Shown here: piece by piece, positions 5,886-13,500 of the stretch
Position numbering within the stretch: the stretch's first letter is position 1
Layout of the letters: each line of letters opens with the position of its first letter
Virus record (IMG/VR): IMGVR_UViG_3300025771_000183
Span: 1-24,002 of that record
DNA length: 24,002 bases
From: a virus
Strand: one strand, 5' to 3'
Position numbers and translations under genes: made by a program
The notes under the pieces: generated by a model
Seen by the model: only the letters and a program-made list of their open reading frames with translations
Told to the model about the DNA's origin: nothing
The model's database searches: none

Positions 5886-6042
5886 TGAAATCAGTCCTTA
5901 CCACTCTTCCACTTTCATATTGTATTTCCCTATAGTGCTCTCCAGCTCCTTTCTGAAAGTAATACATCTTGATTGAATTATCTAATCTCTCAGCTTCTAA
6001 CTCTTCTCTACGCTTTGATACCGCTTTACTATTTTGACCCAT
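5878..6042 (-). CDS. Hypothetical charged protein, 54 aa
   Basis: A helical, highly charged N-terminus (SKAVSKRREELEAERLDNSI) is followed by a strand-like part, KMYYFQKGAGEHYREIQYES and GRVVRTDFND. No family recognised. The ribosome site is GGAGAAGAAG a few bases before the ATG, inside the end of the upstream ribbon-helix-helix gene (14-bp overlap). The stop overlaps the tiny membrane gene by 8 bp. The chained overlaps and charge pattern make it a likely real early gene. Confidence 0.6.
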   Translation of the reverse strand: MGQNSKAVSKRREELEAERLDNSIKMYYFQKGAGEHYREIQYESGRVVRTDFND

Positions 6043-6193
6043 TCTTCTTCTCCGCTTTGTAAGAACACATGCCTAGCTTCAGTATCATCTGACTAGCTGA
6101 TTCAATATTCATGTTATTTTTGATTGCAAATATCTTGATCTCTTTATGTAAATCTTCCGATATCCAAAGTGCTTTTTTTGTTTTTTCGTCCAT
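6029..6193 (-). CDS. Small ribbon-helix-helix-like protein, 54 aa
   Basis: The 54-residue product reads MDEKTKKALWISEDLHKEIK, then IFAIKNNMNIESASQMILKL and a basic tail. The KALWISEDLHKEIKIFAIKNNMNIESASQMIL pattern is that of a ribbon-helix-helix (Arc/CopG) protein: a short strand, a first helix, a turn and a second helix. Such proteins dimerise and act as repressors. The ribosome site is strong (AGGAGAG, 6-base spacer). It follows a 133-bp gap containing a perfect 7-bp inverted repeat at 6230-6249, so autoregulation is plausible but not shown. It opens a chain of overlapping small genes. Confidence 0.6.
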   Translation of the reverse strand: MDEKTKKALWISEDLHKEIKIFAIKNNMNIESASQMILKLGMCSYKAEKKNGSK

Positions 6194-6229
6194 TATGACT
6201 CTCCTTTTTTATATTAATATTTATTTGAT

Positions 6230-6249
6230 AATAAAGCTAGAACTTTATT
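6230..6249. promoter_or_regulatory. Inverted repeat upstream of the RHH-like gene (candidate operator)
   Basis: AATAAAG (6230-6236) and CTTTATT (6243-6249) are perfect 7-bp arms around a 6-base centre, 37 bp before the start of the ribbon-helix-helix-like gene. The rest of the 6194-6326 gap is AT-rich with no convincing gene. The low-GC stem and absent T-run argue against a terminator. The operator role is inferred from position. Confidence 0.35.
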
Positions 6250-6326
6250 ACCTACTTCTCCAAAAACTGTATACTAGGTTCAAGGGCAAAGGATAAACTC
6301 TCCAAATACTTAATACTCTCATATAT

Positions 6327-6746
6327 CTATTTGCCCTTTTTCAATACCACTATCATAGAATCGTGCATACCAGCTTTATTGCTTACCTCTTCTCCAAAAG
6401 TGTTAATACCTATAAATTTAATCCTACCTCTTACAAACCTTATCTCTTCTGCATTGGGCTGGATGTAGTCGTGAAACAAAATAGTGCTGGTACTTACTGG
6501 TAACAACAATACACATAATTTACCTTTTTTTGCTTCTTTGATAGCTTTTTTTACAAATGAATCTTTTAGCTTTCTGCTGTAAGGTGGATTGATAAAGTTA
6601 CTTTTACCCCAGTCAATTTTTAATCCATCAAAGTCTGCAAACAAAGGACAAGGATCAAAATCAAAATTAAATTCTTTATTTAATTCATCATAAAATTCTT
6701 TAGGCGTTGCCCAGTTATCATGGTTATTTAGGTTTCTATTTTTCAC
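6327..6746 (-). CDS. dam: Phage N6-adenine DNA methyltransferase (Dam-type)
   Basis: The 139-residue protein matches the phage DNA N-6-adenine-methyltransferase family: DNWATPKEFYDELNKEF at the start, the DFDPCP strand (residues 29-34), and the catalytic NPPY motif (53-56) in SNFINPPYSRKLKDSFV. LLLPVSTSTILFHDYI and RIKFIGINTF follow as in the family. It would methylate adenine in phage DNA, protecting it from host restriction or marking it. No restriction enzyme partner is seen. It starts with GTG, overlapping the RecE-like stop (GTGA), and no ATG is available in the right place. The length is close to short family members. Confidence 0.85.
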   Translation of the reverse strand: MKNRNLNNHDNWATPKEFYDELNKEFNFDFDPCPLFADFDGLKIDWGKSNFINPPYSRKLKDSFVKKAIKEAKKGKLCVLLLPVSTSTILFHDYIQPNAEEIRFVRGRIKFIGINTFGEEVSNKAGMHDSMIVVLKKGK

Positions 6747-7573
6747 AACACCAAATCCACAACATTAGGACTATTGTAAATACTTAAAGGTTTACCTTTT
6801 TGATATTCCTTATACTCTTCCAAATAATTCTCCATCATTGTCCAACCATAATCCATTTGCTCTTTAGTAATTCTAAACACCTTAGAAGCATAAGGTTGTG
6901 TTTTTTCTTGTGCTATAAAAACAAAGTCTGTCACATCATATCCAGCCATCTGTAACCCTCTTCTATAGAATGATGCTTGTAAGTCGTAGCCATACTTTTT
7001 GACTGACTTATTAAAAGCATAAGGTTCGCAAGATATTGTAGTCTTGTAATCTACTATTACTATTTCATTATCTGAATTAGGTTTATCTAGTGGCGGACAC
7101 ATTAAATCAGGTCTACATTTGCATAGCACATCATCTTCATACCAGTAGATACTTGCTTCAGCTAATTTGCCTTTTGCATTTAAGTAAGCATTACCTTCGT
7201 AAATCATATTTGCCTTCATCTCAAAGATCATATTTGCATCATCTTCTTTTAAGACTATATAACCCAATGCTTCAAACTCAGCCTTCTCTTCTTTAAAGGC
7301 TTTGGTGTAAGGAGAGCCTGTAACAATTCTGACTTCTTTATCAAAAGCCTCTTTACCTTCTACTAATAAAGAATGAGCTGCTGTGCCAAACTTTAGTGCA
7401 GGAGTAGATTCAGATTTATGATTAACTGCGTGTAATTGCGATTGACCAAATCTTCTAATATAACTACTGCTTATACCTACGCCAGCATGGTAATCTTCAT
7501 TAGGTATATCTTTGTAGATAAGTGCTTGTCCTTTTTGTTCTGACTCAAAGTTCTTTAGTGATTCAATCTTCAT
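6743..7573 (-). CDS. RecE-like exonuclease VIII (PD-(D/E)XK)
   Basis: The 276-residue protein shows the exonuclease VIII C-terminal (RecE/DUF3799) nuclease layout: DIPNEDYHAGVGISSSYIRR near the N-terminus, KFGTAAHSLL with H67, the strand LAEASIYW with E139, CRPDL with D155, IVIVDYKTT with D175 and K177, and YDLQASFYRRGL with Q199. These are the metal-binding and catalytic positions of this family. It should degrade double-stranded DNA ends to single strands for annealing recombination. Its start overlaps the preceding gene by 4 bp (ATGA) and its stop overlaps the methylase start. No recognisable RecT partner is in the window. Confidence 0.87.
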   Translation of the reverse strand: MKIESLKNFESEQKGQALIYKDIPNEDYHAGVGISSSYIRRFGQSQLHAVNHKSESTPALKFGTAAHSLLVEGKEAFDKEVRIVTGSPYTKAFKEEKAEFEALGYIVLKEDDANMIFEMKANMIYEGNAYLNAKGKLAEASIYWYEDDVLCKCRPDLMCPPLDKPNSDNEIVIVDYKTTISCEPYAFNKSVKKYGYDLQASFYRRGLQMAGYDVTDFVFIAQEKTQPYASKVFRITKEQMDYGWTMMENYLEEYKEYQKGKPLSIYNSPNVVDLVL

Positions 7574-7752
7574 GTATTAGCTCCCATTAGATAAGCTATC
7601 TCAGTCAAGGAATCTCTGACTATATATTCTCTTTCATCTACTTGAACTTTATTCTCTCCAGTGAAGACATCTCTGTAGTAACCTCTTATTTGCCTTTTAG
7701 CTAAGATCAAAGGTTTTACTTTACCAACTTCGTTTAATGTTATTTCTCTCAT
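7570..7752 (-). CDS. Hypothetical protein, 60 aa
   Basis: A small protein with strand-like segments: EITLNEVGKVKPLILAKRQI, RGYYRDVFTGENKVQVDE and EYIVRDSLTEIAYLMGANT. No family recognised. It overlaps the tiny membrane gene upstream (ATGA) and the RecE-like gene downstream (ATGA), so it is part of the early operon and translated by coupling. Its position next to RecE suggests an accessory role, but nothing in the sequence shows it. Confidence 0.6.
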   Translation of the reverse strand: MREITLNEVGKVKPLILAKRQIRGYYRDVFTGENKVQVDEREYIVRDSLTEIAYLMGANT

Positions 7753-7844
7753 TTGTTATTCCTGTCTTTGATAATTAATGCAGCACCATAACAAAGATAT
7801 GCCATAGCACTTAACAACACTAATGCTTGTATTTTTTCTATCAT
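7749..7844 (-). CDS. Tiny membrane protein, 31 aa, first gene of the early operon
   Basis: The product is MIEKIQALVLLSAMAYLCYG followed by AALIIKDRNNK: one membrane span with a basic C-terminus. A strong ribosome site (GGAGGAG, 7-base spacer) precedes the ATG and the stop overlaps the next gene (ATGA). It is the first gene after the promoter-like region at 7875-7903. No function is recognised. It could also serve as a translated leader for the genes coupled to it. Confidence 0.55.
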   Translation of the reverse strand: MIEKIQALVLLSAMAYLCYGAALIIKDRNNK

Positions 7845-7874
7845 AATTAACTCCTCCATTTAATTAATATAAAT

Positions 7875-7903
7875 ATATTAAATTATATTTATATAATATG
7901 CAA
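7875..7903 (-). promoter_or_regulatory. Sigma70-like promoter for the leftward early operon
   Basis: On the leftward strand TTGCAT (7898-7903) is followed after exactly 17 bases by TAATAT (7875-7880), close to -35/-10 consensus. It sits about 30 bp before the first early gene and its strong ribosome site, in one of the few clear intergenic gaps. The gap is very AT-rich, so chance matches are likely. Confidence 0.45.
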
Positions 7904-7906
7904 GGA

Positions 7907-8353
7907 TTAAATTATTGAATTTAAAACAGGAACAGAATTAAGAGAATTAAGAGTTTCTTGAAGTGAGTCTAGTTCCATATTGTCGGTAATGATTTTTTTA
8001 TCAAAGGTGAAATAATTTTGTGAAGAAGTATTTGCCTTAAACATAATTCTTTTTTGGTCATCAAAGAAAAATACAAAAGCTAAGATGTCGCAACTATAGT
8101 TCTTATAAGTATCAGACATTGATCTTGAGTTCTCAGCAGCAAAGACAAACTTCTTTTCTTTAGTAGCTCGCCTGCTCTTTACTTGAATTGTATACATTGA
8201 ATTATTCAGCTCCATACATAGGTCTGCTGGATGTTTTTCTTGGGTGGGGAAACAAAAGTCTGCATACTCAAGCAGAAATGTTTGAACCAGTGATTCTCCT
8301 AATGCACCAAGTCTAGAATTAGCTTGATGTTGGTCTGATGTCTTTCTTGGCAT
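7907..8353 (-). CDS. PD-(D/E)XK endonuclease-like protein
   Basis: The 148-residue protein has the order E...D...QxK of a PD-(D/E)XK nuclease: SRLGALGESLVQTFL with E20, HPADLCMEL with D44, and YTIQVKSRR with Q57 and K59. A later strand, CDILAFVFFF, matches the core fold of group-I-intron/HSDR-like endonucleases (PDDEXK_5 type). It might cut DNA as a homing-like or host-DNA nuclease; the target is unknown. It overlaps the lysozyme gene by 35 bp, has no clear ribosome site, and is the last gene of the late/lysis unit before the early promoter region. It may therefore be late-expressed, unlike the other two nucleases in the window. Confidence 0.6.
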   Translation of the reverse strand: MPRKTSDQHQANSRLGALGESLVQTFLLEYADFCFPTQEKHPADLCMELNNSMYTIQVKSRRATKEKKFVFAAENSRSMSDTYKNYSCDILAFVFFFDDQKRIMFKANTSSQNYFTFDKKIITDNMELDSLQETLNSLNSVPVLNSII

Positions 8354-8762
8354 TTTGACATAAGGCTAGTTTTCTAGAATTTCTAGCACATCTTGCAGGG
8401 GTTTGTTCGTGGTACTTGCTCCTTAAAATTTCTTCTGAGGCTTCTAGCCATGCTCCCATTTCCATCAAAGCTCTTGTTCTTCGAAAATTCATCCATCCAG
8501 TGATACCAATTTGGAAGGCACAGTCTATACATACTTCTTGAGCAAGTGGTGGAAAACCTCTCCATACTTTCCATACTTTATCTAAATTATCTACAACTCT
8601 TTTAATATCATTCTCAAGTAAATACATAGCTTCATCTTCTGATATACCATTTGCTTCGAGATTCCTGCCCACACCTATTGATAATTTATTAGCACTACAA
8701 TGATAAGGAGTACACATCAACCCTTCATTCTTAATTAGCATTTCTTTTATGTTGTCGTACAT
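8319..8762 (-). CDS. Lysozyme / endolysin, glycoside hydrolase 24 type
   Basis: Read from the ATG at 8762, this 147-residue protein has the T4/P22/R21-type lysozyme fold: MLIKNEGLMCTPYHC then KLSIGVGRNLEANGIS, ending in a family-typical PPLAQEVCIDCAFQIGITGW stretch and a C-terminal R-rich helix. The catalytic signature is E13, eight residues, C22, five residues, S28. GH24 endolysins use E-8-D/C-5-T, so this has the Cys variant plus Thr to Ser. No signal peptide is seen, so export through the holin is expected. The start follows the holin stop by one base without a good ribosome site, suggesting reinitiation. An in-frame extension to 8873 is another frame of the holin gene. Confidence 0.8.
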   Translation of the reverse strand: MYDNIKEMLIKNEGLMCTPYHCSANKLSIGVGRNLEANGISEDEAMYLLENDIKRVVDNLDKVWKVWRGFPPLAQEVCIDCAFQIGITGWMNFRRTRALMEMGAWLEASEEILRSKYHEQTPARCARNSRKLALCQNAKKDIRPTSS

Positions 8763-8763
8763 A

Positions 8764-9135
8764 TTATTTTTTTGTTTTTTCGTAGGTTCTAAGCGAGGAT
8801 AAGCCAAGCATTGCCATAACGATTGTAGATAATTGGCTAAAGTCAAACTCAGGCGTTTCAAATTGAATTGCATTGACTATAAGAATGTATTGAATGATAG
8901 GTTCTAAAATAAAATGATAAGCGAGTGATAGACCGCAGCACCAACCGATAAAAGGCCTCCAACCTGAAACGAATATGTTATTGTGTTTTGCTTCAACTGC
9001 ATTTACTTCTAATTGTGCTTTGTTTAACGAAATTATCTCTTTCTCAAGTTCATGAGATAGTTTTATTTTTAAGTCTTTATCGGCAACAAATTTATCTAAT
9101 ATGTCACCAACAGGTTGGATAAGTTTATCTATCAT
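8764..9135 (-). CDS. Holin, GTA 3TM type
   Basis: The 123-residue protein shows the GTA_holin_3TM pattern: a charged coiled N-terminus (KIKLSHELEKEIISLNKAQL), then VSGWRPFIGW (57-65), and three hydrophobic segments at about 62-76, 77-91 and 101-113 (STIVMAMLGLSSLRTYEK). It would form the membrane lesion that releases the lysozyme encoded next. The start overlaps the stop of the XhlA-like gene by 4 bp and its own stop is one base from the lysozyme start, so the lysis genes are translated as a set. Confidence 0.85.
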   Translation of the reverse strand: MIDKLIQPVGDILDKFVADKDLKIKLSHELEKEIISLNKAQLEVNAVEAKHNNIFVSGWRPFIGWCCGLSLAYHFILEPIIQYILIVNAIQFETPEFDFSQLSTIVMAMLGLSSLRTYEKTKK

Positions 9136-9368
9136 AGTTTAATAATCAAGGTGATAATGCCACTTAATAGTATTAATATCACTGCACCCAAACCACCTTT
9201 AATAGACCAGTCGATTTTGTTAAGTTTAGCTTCGGTTTTACCATCTAAATCTTTAACTTGTTCTTCTATCTTTTTTAGTCTATTCCAGTTTTGAGTCCAT
9301 CTTTCACCGCATTGGATTTCGTGTTTTTCTAATTCAACTCCGATATCTTGTGCGGTGACTCTAGGCAT
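9132..9368 (-). CDS. Small membrane-anchored coiled-coil protein, XhlA-like
   Basis: The 78-residue product has a long charged helix (WTQNWNRLKKIEEQVKDLDG) and one C-terminal membrane span at about 57-77 (LGAVILILLSGIITLIIKL). This is the layout of XhlA/hemolysin-type holin-associated proteins. It could be a lysis regulator or second holin, given its place directly before the holin gene (4-bp overlap). The start overlaps the previous stop (TAATG). The family call rests on layout only. Confidence 0.6.
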   Translation of the reverse strand: MPRVTAQDIGVELEKHEIQCGERWTQNWNRLKKIEEQVKDLDGKTEAKLNKIDWSIKGGLGAVILILLSGIITLIIKL

Positions 9369-9625
9369 TATTCTTCCTCTACTACCTCGACCTCTTCAGG
9401 ATTGATAGCTCTATCAAATGATTGGATTACTAAGTTCTTGTATTCATTAGTAATAACATAATCATCGTATGCTTCTTGAAGTCTAGCTAGTTTCTTACCA
9501 ACAATATTTAATTTTCCAGCCAAAGCCATTTGTTCTTCGTTTAGATCAGAAGCTCTGTACTCTGTGCCATTATATGTAATTATTACTGGTTCTTGATTTT
9601 CCATCTTATTCTCTTCTTTACTCAT
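9368..9625 (-). CDS. DUF6447-like small phage protein, 85 aa
   Basis: The protein has a beta-hairpin-like start, VIITYNGTEYRASDLNEEQM, followed by a helix LAGKLNIVGKKLARLQEAYD and an acidic tail (NPEEVEVVEEE). A short "x-I-x-Y/I-N/D-G-x-x-Y" strand followed by D-L-x-x-E-Q and a helix is a common small phage protein pattern (DUF6447-like); the role is unknown. The first ATG has AGGAGAG with a short spacer, so I kept it over the in-frame ATG at residue 8. It sits between tail-associated small genes and the lysis genes. Confidence 0.6.
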   Translation of the reverse strand: MSKEENKMENQEPVIITYNGTEYRASDLNEEQMALAGKLNIVGKKLARLQEAYDDYVITNEYKNLVIQSFDRAINPEEVEVVEEE

Positions 9626-9663
9626 GTAACTCTCCTATAAGTTTATTAAAATTAAATTATATA

Positions 9664-9978
9664 CTAAGAATCTAGTGTTATTAAATCAGATACAGGATTT
9701 TTTTGTTCTTCTATTTGTGCATCTAAATTCGCTTCTATTTCAGCAAGTACCTCTTCACCCATAGCACTAATAACCCATGCTTCTACATCAGCAGAAGTTA
9801 CAGAATCTAAAGGAATGAAATTGCTTATTTCTTCAGTGTTTAAGGTTTGTGTACCATAAGATGATGCTAAATAATCTCCATCTTCTTTTGTTACTTTCCA
9901 ATGCACATTCCATATAACACCAGTATGTCCATTGTGTTCTTGATTATATACTTCTATTGTTTTGCAATTCCAGTTCAT
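9664..9978 (-). CDS. Small tail-region protein, 104 aa
   Basis: Strand-rich N-terminus with HTGVIWNVHWKVTKEDGDYL, then IPLDSVTSADVEAWVISAMG and an acidic helix EEVLAEIEANLDAQIEEQ. The pattern V/I-x-N-V/I-H-W/Y-K/R followed by I/L-D-x-V-T and a D/E-x-W-V/I helix recurs in the 118-residue protein at 15316-15672 on the other side of the tail fibre. I therefore read them as related. Small proteins of this kind are common beside tail-fibre genes in marine phages; function unknown, perhaps fibre-associated or chaperone. Confidence 0.6.
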   Translation of the reverse strand: MNWNCKTIEVYNQEHNGHTGVIWNVHWKVTKEDGDYLASSYGTQTLNTEEISNFIPLDSVTSADVEAWVISAMGEEVLAEIEANLDAQIEEQKNPVSDLITLDS

Positions 9979-9981
9979 TTT

Positions 9982-10155
9982 CTATGCTTCTCTTTTGGTT
10001 ATTTTAATTTTAAAATTTAAAGCTAATATATCTATGTAGCTAAATAGTTTATTAATCCAACCATCATCAATTTTGTTAGGGGTACAAGCAGCTATGATTG
10101 ATGCAGTTGTTACAATATAAGTTACTGTTGTAATTGTTTCTAATATAAAATTCAT
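9982..10155 (-). CDS. Small membrane protein, 57 aa
   Basis: The product begins MNFILETITTVTYIVTTASI, a hydrophobic span that continues IAACTPNK, then IDDGWINKLFSYIDILALNF and a basic end. The layout (N-terminal span, T-P-x-x-D-D turn, amphipathic second helix ending in lysines) is a recurring tiny phage protein near the tail-fibre and lysis genes; its role is unknown. The ribosome site is AGGAG with a 6-base spacer. The stop falls three bases before the next gene's ATG. Confidence 0.65.
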   Translation of the reverse strand: MNFILETITTVTYIVTTASIIAACTPNKIDDGWINKLFSYIDILALNFKIKITKREA

Positions 10156-10167
10156 ATTATTCTCCTG

Positions 10168-10461
10168 TTATGGTGTTGCTAATTCATTAGCTGCTTTTTT
10201 AGCTTCTTTAATTTCATTAGTCCAAACAGTAGCAGCTATGCCTTGAACATTAAAACTTTCTTCTGATACATCTGTATCTGCATGAGTCCAGTTACCATCT
10301 TCATCTTGAACAGAACTTACACAATCTAATGCGTGTCTATGAAAAGATCTTGATAGTTCTACGCCATCTTCTTTGATGACTGTAGCTGTTCTCACTTGTA
10401 TAGTTTTGTAGTCTCCTACAACTTCTATTTTATCTTCTATTATTTCTTTTGTTATTGCCAT
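10168..10461 (-). CDS. Conserved small phage protein, 97 aa
   Basis: Strand-rich protein: IIEDKIEVVGDYKTIQVRTA, TVIKEDGVELSRSFHRHALD, then DVSEESFNVQGIAATVWTNE and a short helix. Proteins of this pattern (I-Q-V-R-T-A-T-V-I-x-E-D-G then S-R-x-x-H-R-H) lie next to tail-fibre genes in many marine phages. A distant relation to the 9664 and 15316 proteins is possible (strands, a D-V-S/T turn, then a helix with W). It is preceded by GGAGAA at good distance and follows the inverted repeat behind the tail-fibre gene. Function unknown. Confidence 0.65.
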   Translation of the reverse strand: MAITKEIIEDKIEVVGDYKTIQVRTATVIKEDGVELSRSFHRHALDCVSSVQDEDGNWTHADTDVSEESFNVQGIAATVWTNEIKEAKKAANELATP

Positions 10462-10481
10462 TCTATTTTCTCCTATGTCCG

Positions 10482-10501
10482 TACCTAGAATCCACTAGGT
10501 A
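10482..10501. repeat. Inverted repeat behind the tail-fibre gene
   Basis: TACCTAG (10482-10488) and CTAGGTA (10495-10501) are perfect 7-bp arms around AATCCA, in the 49-bp gap after the tail-fibre stop and just before the next ribosome site. There is no T-run on the leftward strand, so it is a weak attenuator or mRNA-end hairpin rather than a full terminator. Confidence 0.5.
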
Positions 10502-10510
10502 TATTAGTTA

Positions 10511-13500
10511 TTATGAATCCGTGTAATACACAAAATTGACATCTATATCTGTTGTATTTGTGAAATTAGCATTTGTAACAGTGCTATTACCAGTGCCCGT
10601 AAAACCATTTTTATATAAACGAGCATATGCATTACCAGCAGCCAAATATAAATTAACTGGAACACCTGCTGTACTTAATCCTTGTCTATCACCTATGGGT
10701 TGAAAAGCACCAAATGCTTGTTGATTTATAGTAAATGGAAGTCCATTTATATCAGCAATACCAGCAGCAGTTCCTTTGCTACTTAAACTACAATGACATG
10801 AAACATATACAGCACTTCCTATTTTTACATATTTTCCATTTTGTACATTATGGGTAATGCCTGTTGAACTTTGACCAAAAGTAATGCTTGGAGTCCAAGT
10901 ACCTTCTTCATAATCTTCAAGTTTGTTTCCTGCTGCTGTTCCGCCTAGATAAGCACCACCTGAAAGATATAGGTCTTTCCATTTACTTGTTGGACTTCCT
11001 AAACCAACAACCCCCGTATCAGCAGCAGCAGGTTCAAAATTGTCTTTGTATGCTTGAACTGTTCGCCTAGTAGTGTTGTCGTTATTTCCAAACTCTAGCT
11101 TTATTGCTGCTCCTGCTGTTTCAGGAACATTAATTTGTAGACTTCCTGTATTTGTACCCAAAATCATATTATTAACAGACGAAGCACCTGCATTAGAACC
11201 AAAACCTAATACACCTTTTGCTGTATTATTATTTCTAAATTGTAAGTAGCCACCACTTGCTGAAGAACCATCAAAAACAGCAATAGCAGCACTATCACTA
11301 TCTACTGTAAATGTAGCTGAACCAAGAGGTGATGTACCACCAACAATAACAGCACCAGTTGACGTTATTCTCATATGCTCATTTTGTGAGCCTTGATCTT
11401 GTCTAGTTTTAAATACTAAAGCACCACCATATTCATTATGAGTTGCTGTTTCTTTACTAGCTTCTATAGAAGCAAAAGCTGTTGTACTACCACCTGTTTG
11501 ATAAACACCACTAAAATTAATTGCACCACCAACACCAGCAGCTAAAGATGTTGTATCAGTTACAGATATATTATTTGTTGGTATTCCTGCTACTAATTGT
11601 TTTTCAAAATTTAAGTCCAGTTTACTATTTAAAGTTGTAGTTCCACTTTCTGTAATATTGAATAAAACATTAGTGTTAGCTGCAGTATCTTGATTATGTC
11701 CTATAGTAAATGCTTCTGCTGTACCATCATTATTAGAATCAATATTTATTCTTAATGCATTAGGTGAATTAATTACAAAGTTTTGACTTGTTGGGCAAGT
11801 AAAGCCACTAGCAGCAATAGTCATACTATTAACTGTTCCTGTTACACCTAAATTAGAACCATCATAAGTAAGACCACTTTCAGCTTCTAAAGTATCAGCA
11901 GTATCACTACCTGTAATAACTCTGTTGTTAGCATTATTGTTAATAGTTGTTCCAGTACCAGTAGCATCTTCCCAAGCAATGCCACTTCCTGTAGAGGTAA
12001 GAACTTGACCATCAGTACCTTGTGAACCTGCAACTGTAAGATTATCAAGTTCAACTGTACCAGTTACGTCTATGCCTGAAGAGGTTGTGGCTAGTCTTGT
12101 AGAATTATTATGCCTTAACAATATTGGCTGGTCAGCATTAGTTGTAATCTGAAAGTTAGTGCCACCATAAAATATTCTTGCATCAAAGTCATCATTAAAA
12201 GGAGTTTTAAAATCTACATATCCACCACTTGCACCACCTAATTCAATATTTCCATAGCCTGTAGCATCATTAACATTAATAGTAGTATCAACTATCAAAG
12301 TTCCTGTAATATCTACTCCAGTGCTACTTGTAGCTAATTTTTCTGTATTATCATAATAAAGTTTTACCCAACCATCACTATTATTACCTACTACGAAATT
12401 TTTTGTTCCATCATTATTTTGTAGTAATAATTGATTACTTCCTCTTATATGCAAATTACCTGTTCCAACTTCATCTATATAACTATTAGAACCATCATGA
12501 TAAATCTGTAAATCATTACTAACACCAAACTTTAATCTATCATCAGTAGCACTAGAACTATCTCCAAACCGAATCATATTACCATTAGATGCTAAATCAC
12601 CACCTAATTGTGGAGTTGTATCTTCTACAACATTGTTAATAGAAACAGCTTGTACTCTTGCATCAGTGTAATAAAGGTTAGAGCCTTCACTAAGGTCTGA
12701 GGTAGATTTAGTTCCCAATCTAGTATCAAATCTTGCATCGGTATAATAAAGGTTGGTGCCTTCAGATAAATCTGATGTTGAGAAAGATGATAAAGATACT
12801 GTTGCATCTATTGCACCATCACCAGCATCATCATAAACAAATGAAATACCAGTATGTGAGCCATTCGTTACAAACTGACCAGCTACAACATCTTGTACTC
12901 TTTCGGTAGTATGATATAAATTTGTCCCTTCAGATAAATCAGATGTAGACTTAGAACTTAAATCTAAATTAGCTCCTGTTTGTAAATTAACCCTTGCATC
13001 TGCTCTATTATTTGTGTAATAAATATTTGTAGAACCTTCTGCAATATCATCTGAGTCAAGAACAACTGCTCCTGTTTGTGTATTAACACTAGTTACTGGT
13101 GAAGTACCAGCAGTAAAACTAATAACACCAGTGGTGCTATTGTAAGCAATATCTCCACTTGCAGAAATAGAAGTTCTTGCTCTTCCAGTTGTAAAATATT
13201 GGTTTGTTGATCCTTCTGAAATGTCATCTGTATCTAAAACAACAACACCAGTTTGAGTATTTACACTTGTTACTGGCGTACCAGCACTAAAACTAATAAC
13301 ACCAGTTGTGCTATTGTAAGAAATATCACCTGTTGCAGAAATAGCAGCTCTTGCTCTTGCATCTGTATAATAAAGGTTGGTATTTTCAGTTAGGTTTGCA
13401 GTCGTAAAATTAGATATATCTGATACTTGTCCAGTTACATTACCTGTAACATTACCTTCAACATTAACAACCAAAGTACCAAGTGAATTAAGTGTTATAT

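Noticed and set aside
6248-6322. 24-residue leftward ORF in the gap before the RHH-like gene
   Set aside because: No close ribosome site, and its end runs into the inverted repeat; too short to support without conservation.
8763-8873. In-frame N-terminal extension of the lysozyme (37 residues)
   Set aside because: It lies inside the holin gene in another frame, has no ribosome site or signal-anchor pattern, and the lysozyme family starts near the ATG at 8762.
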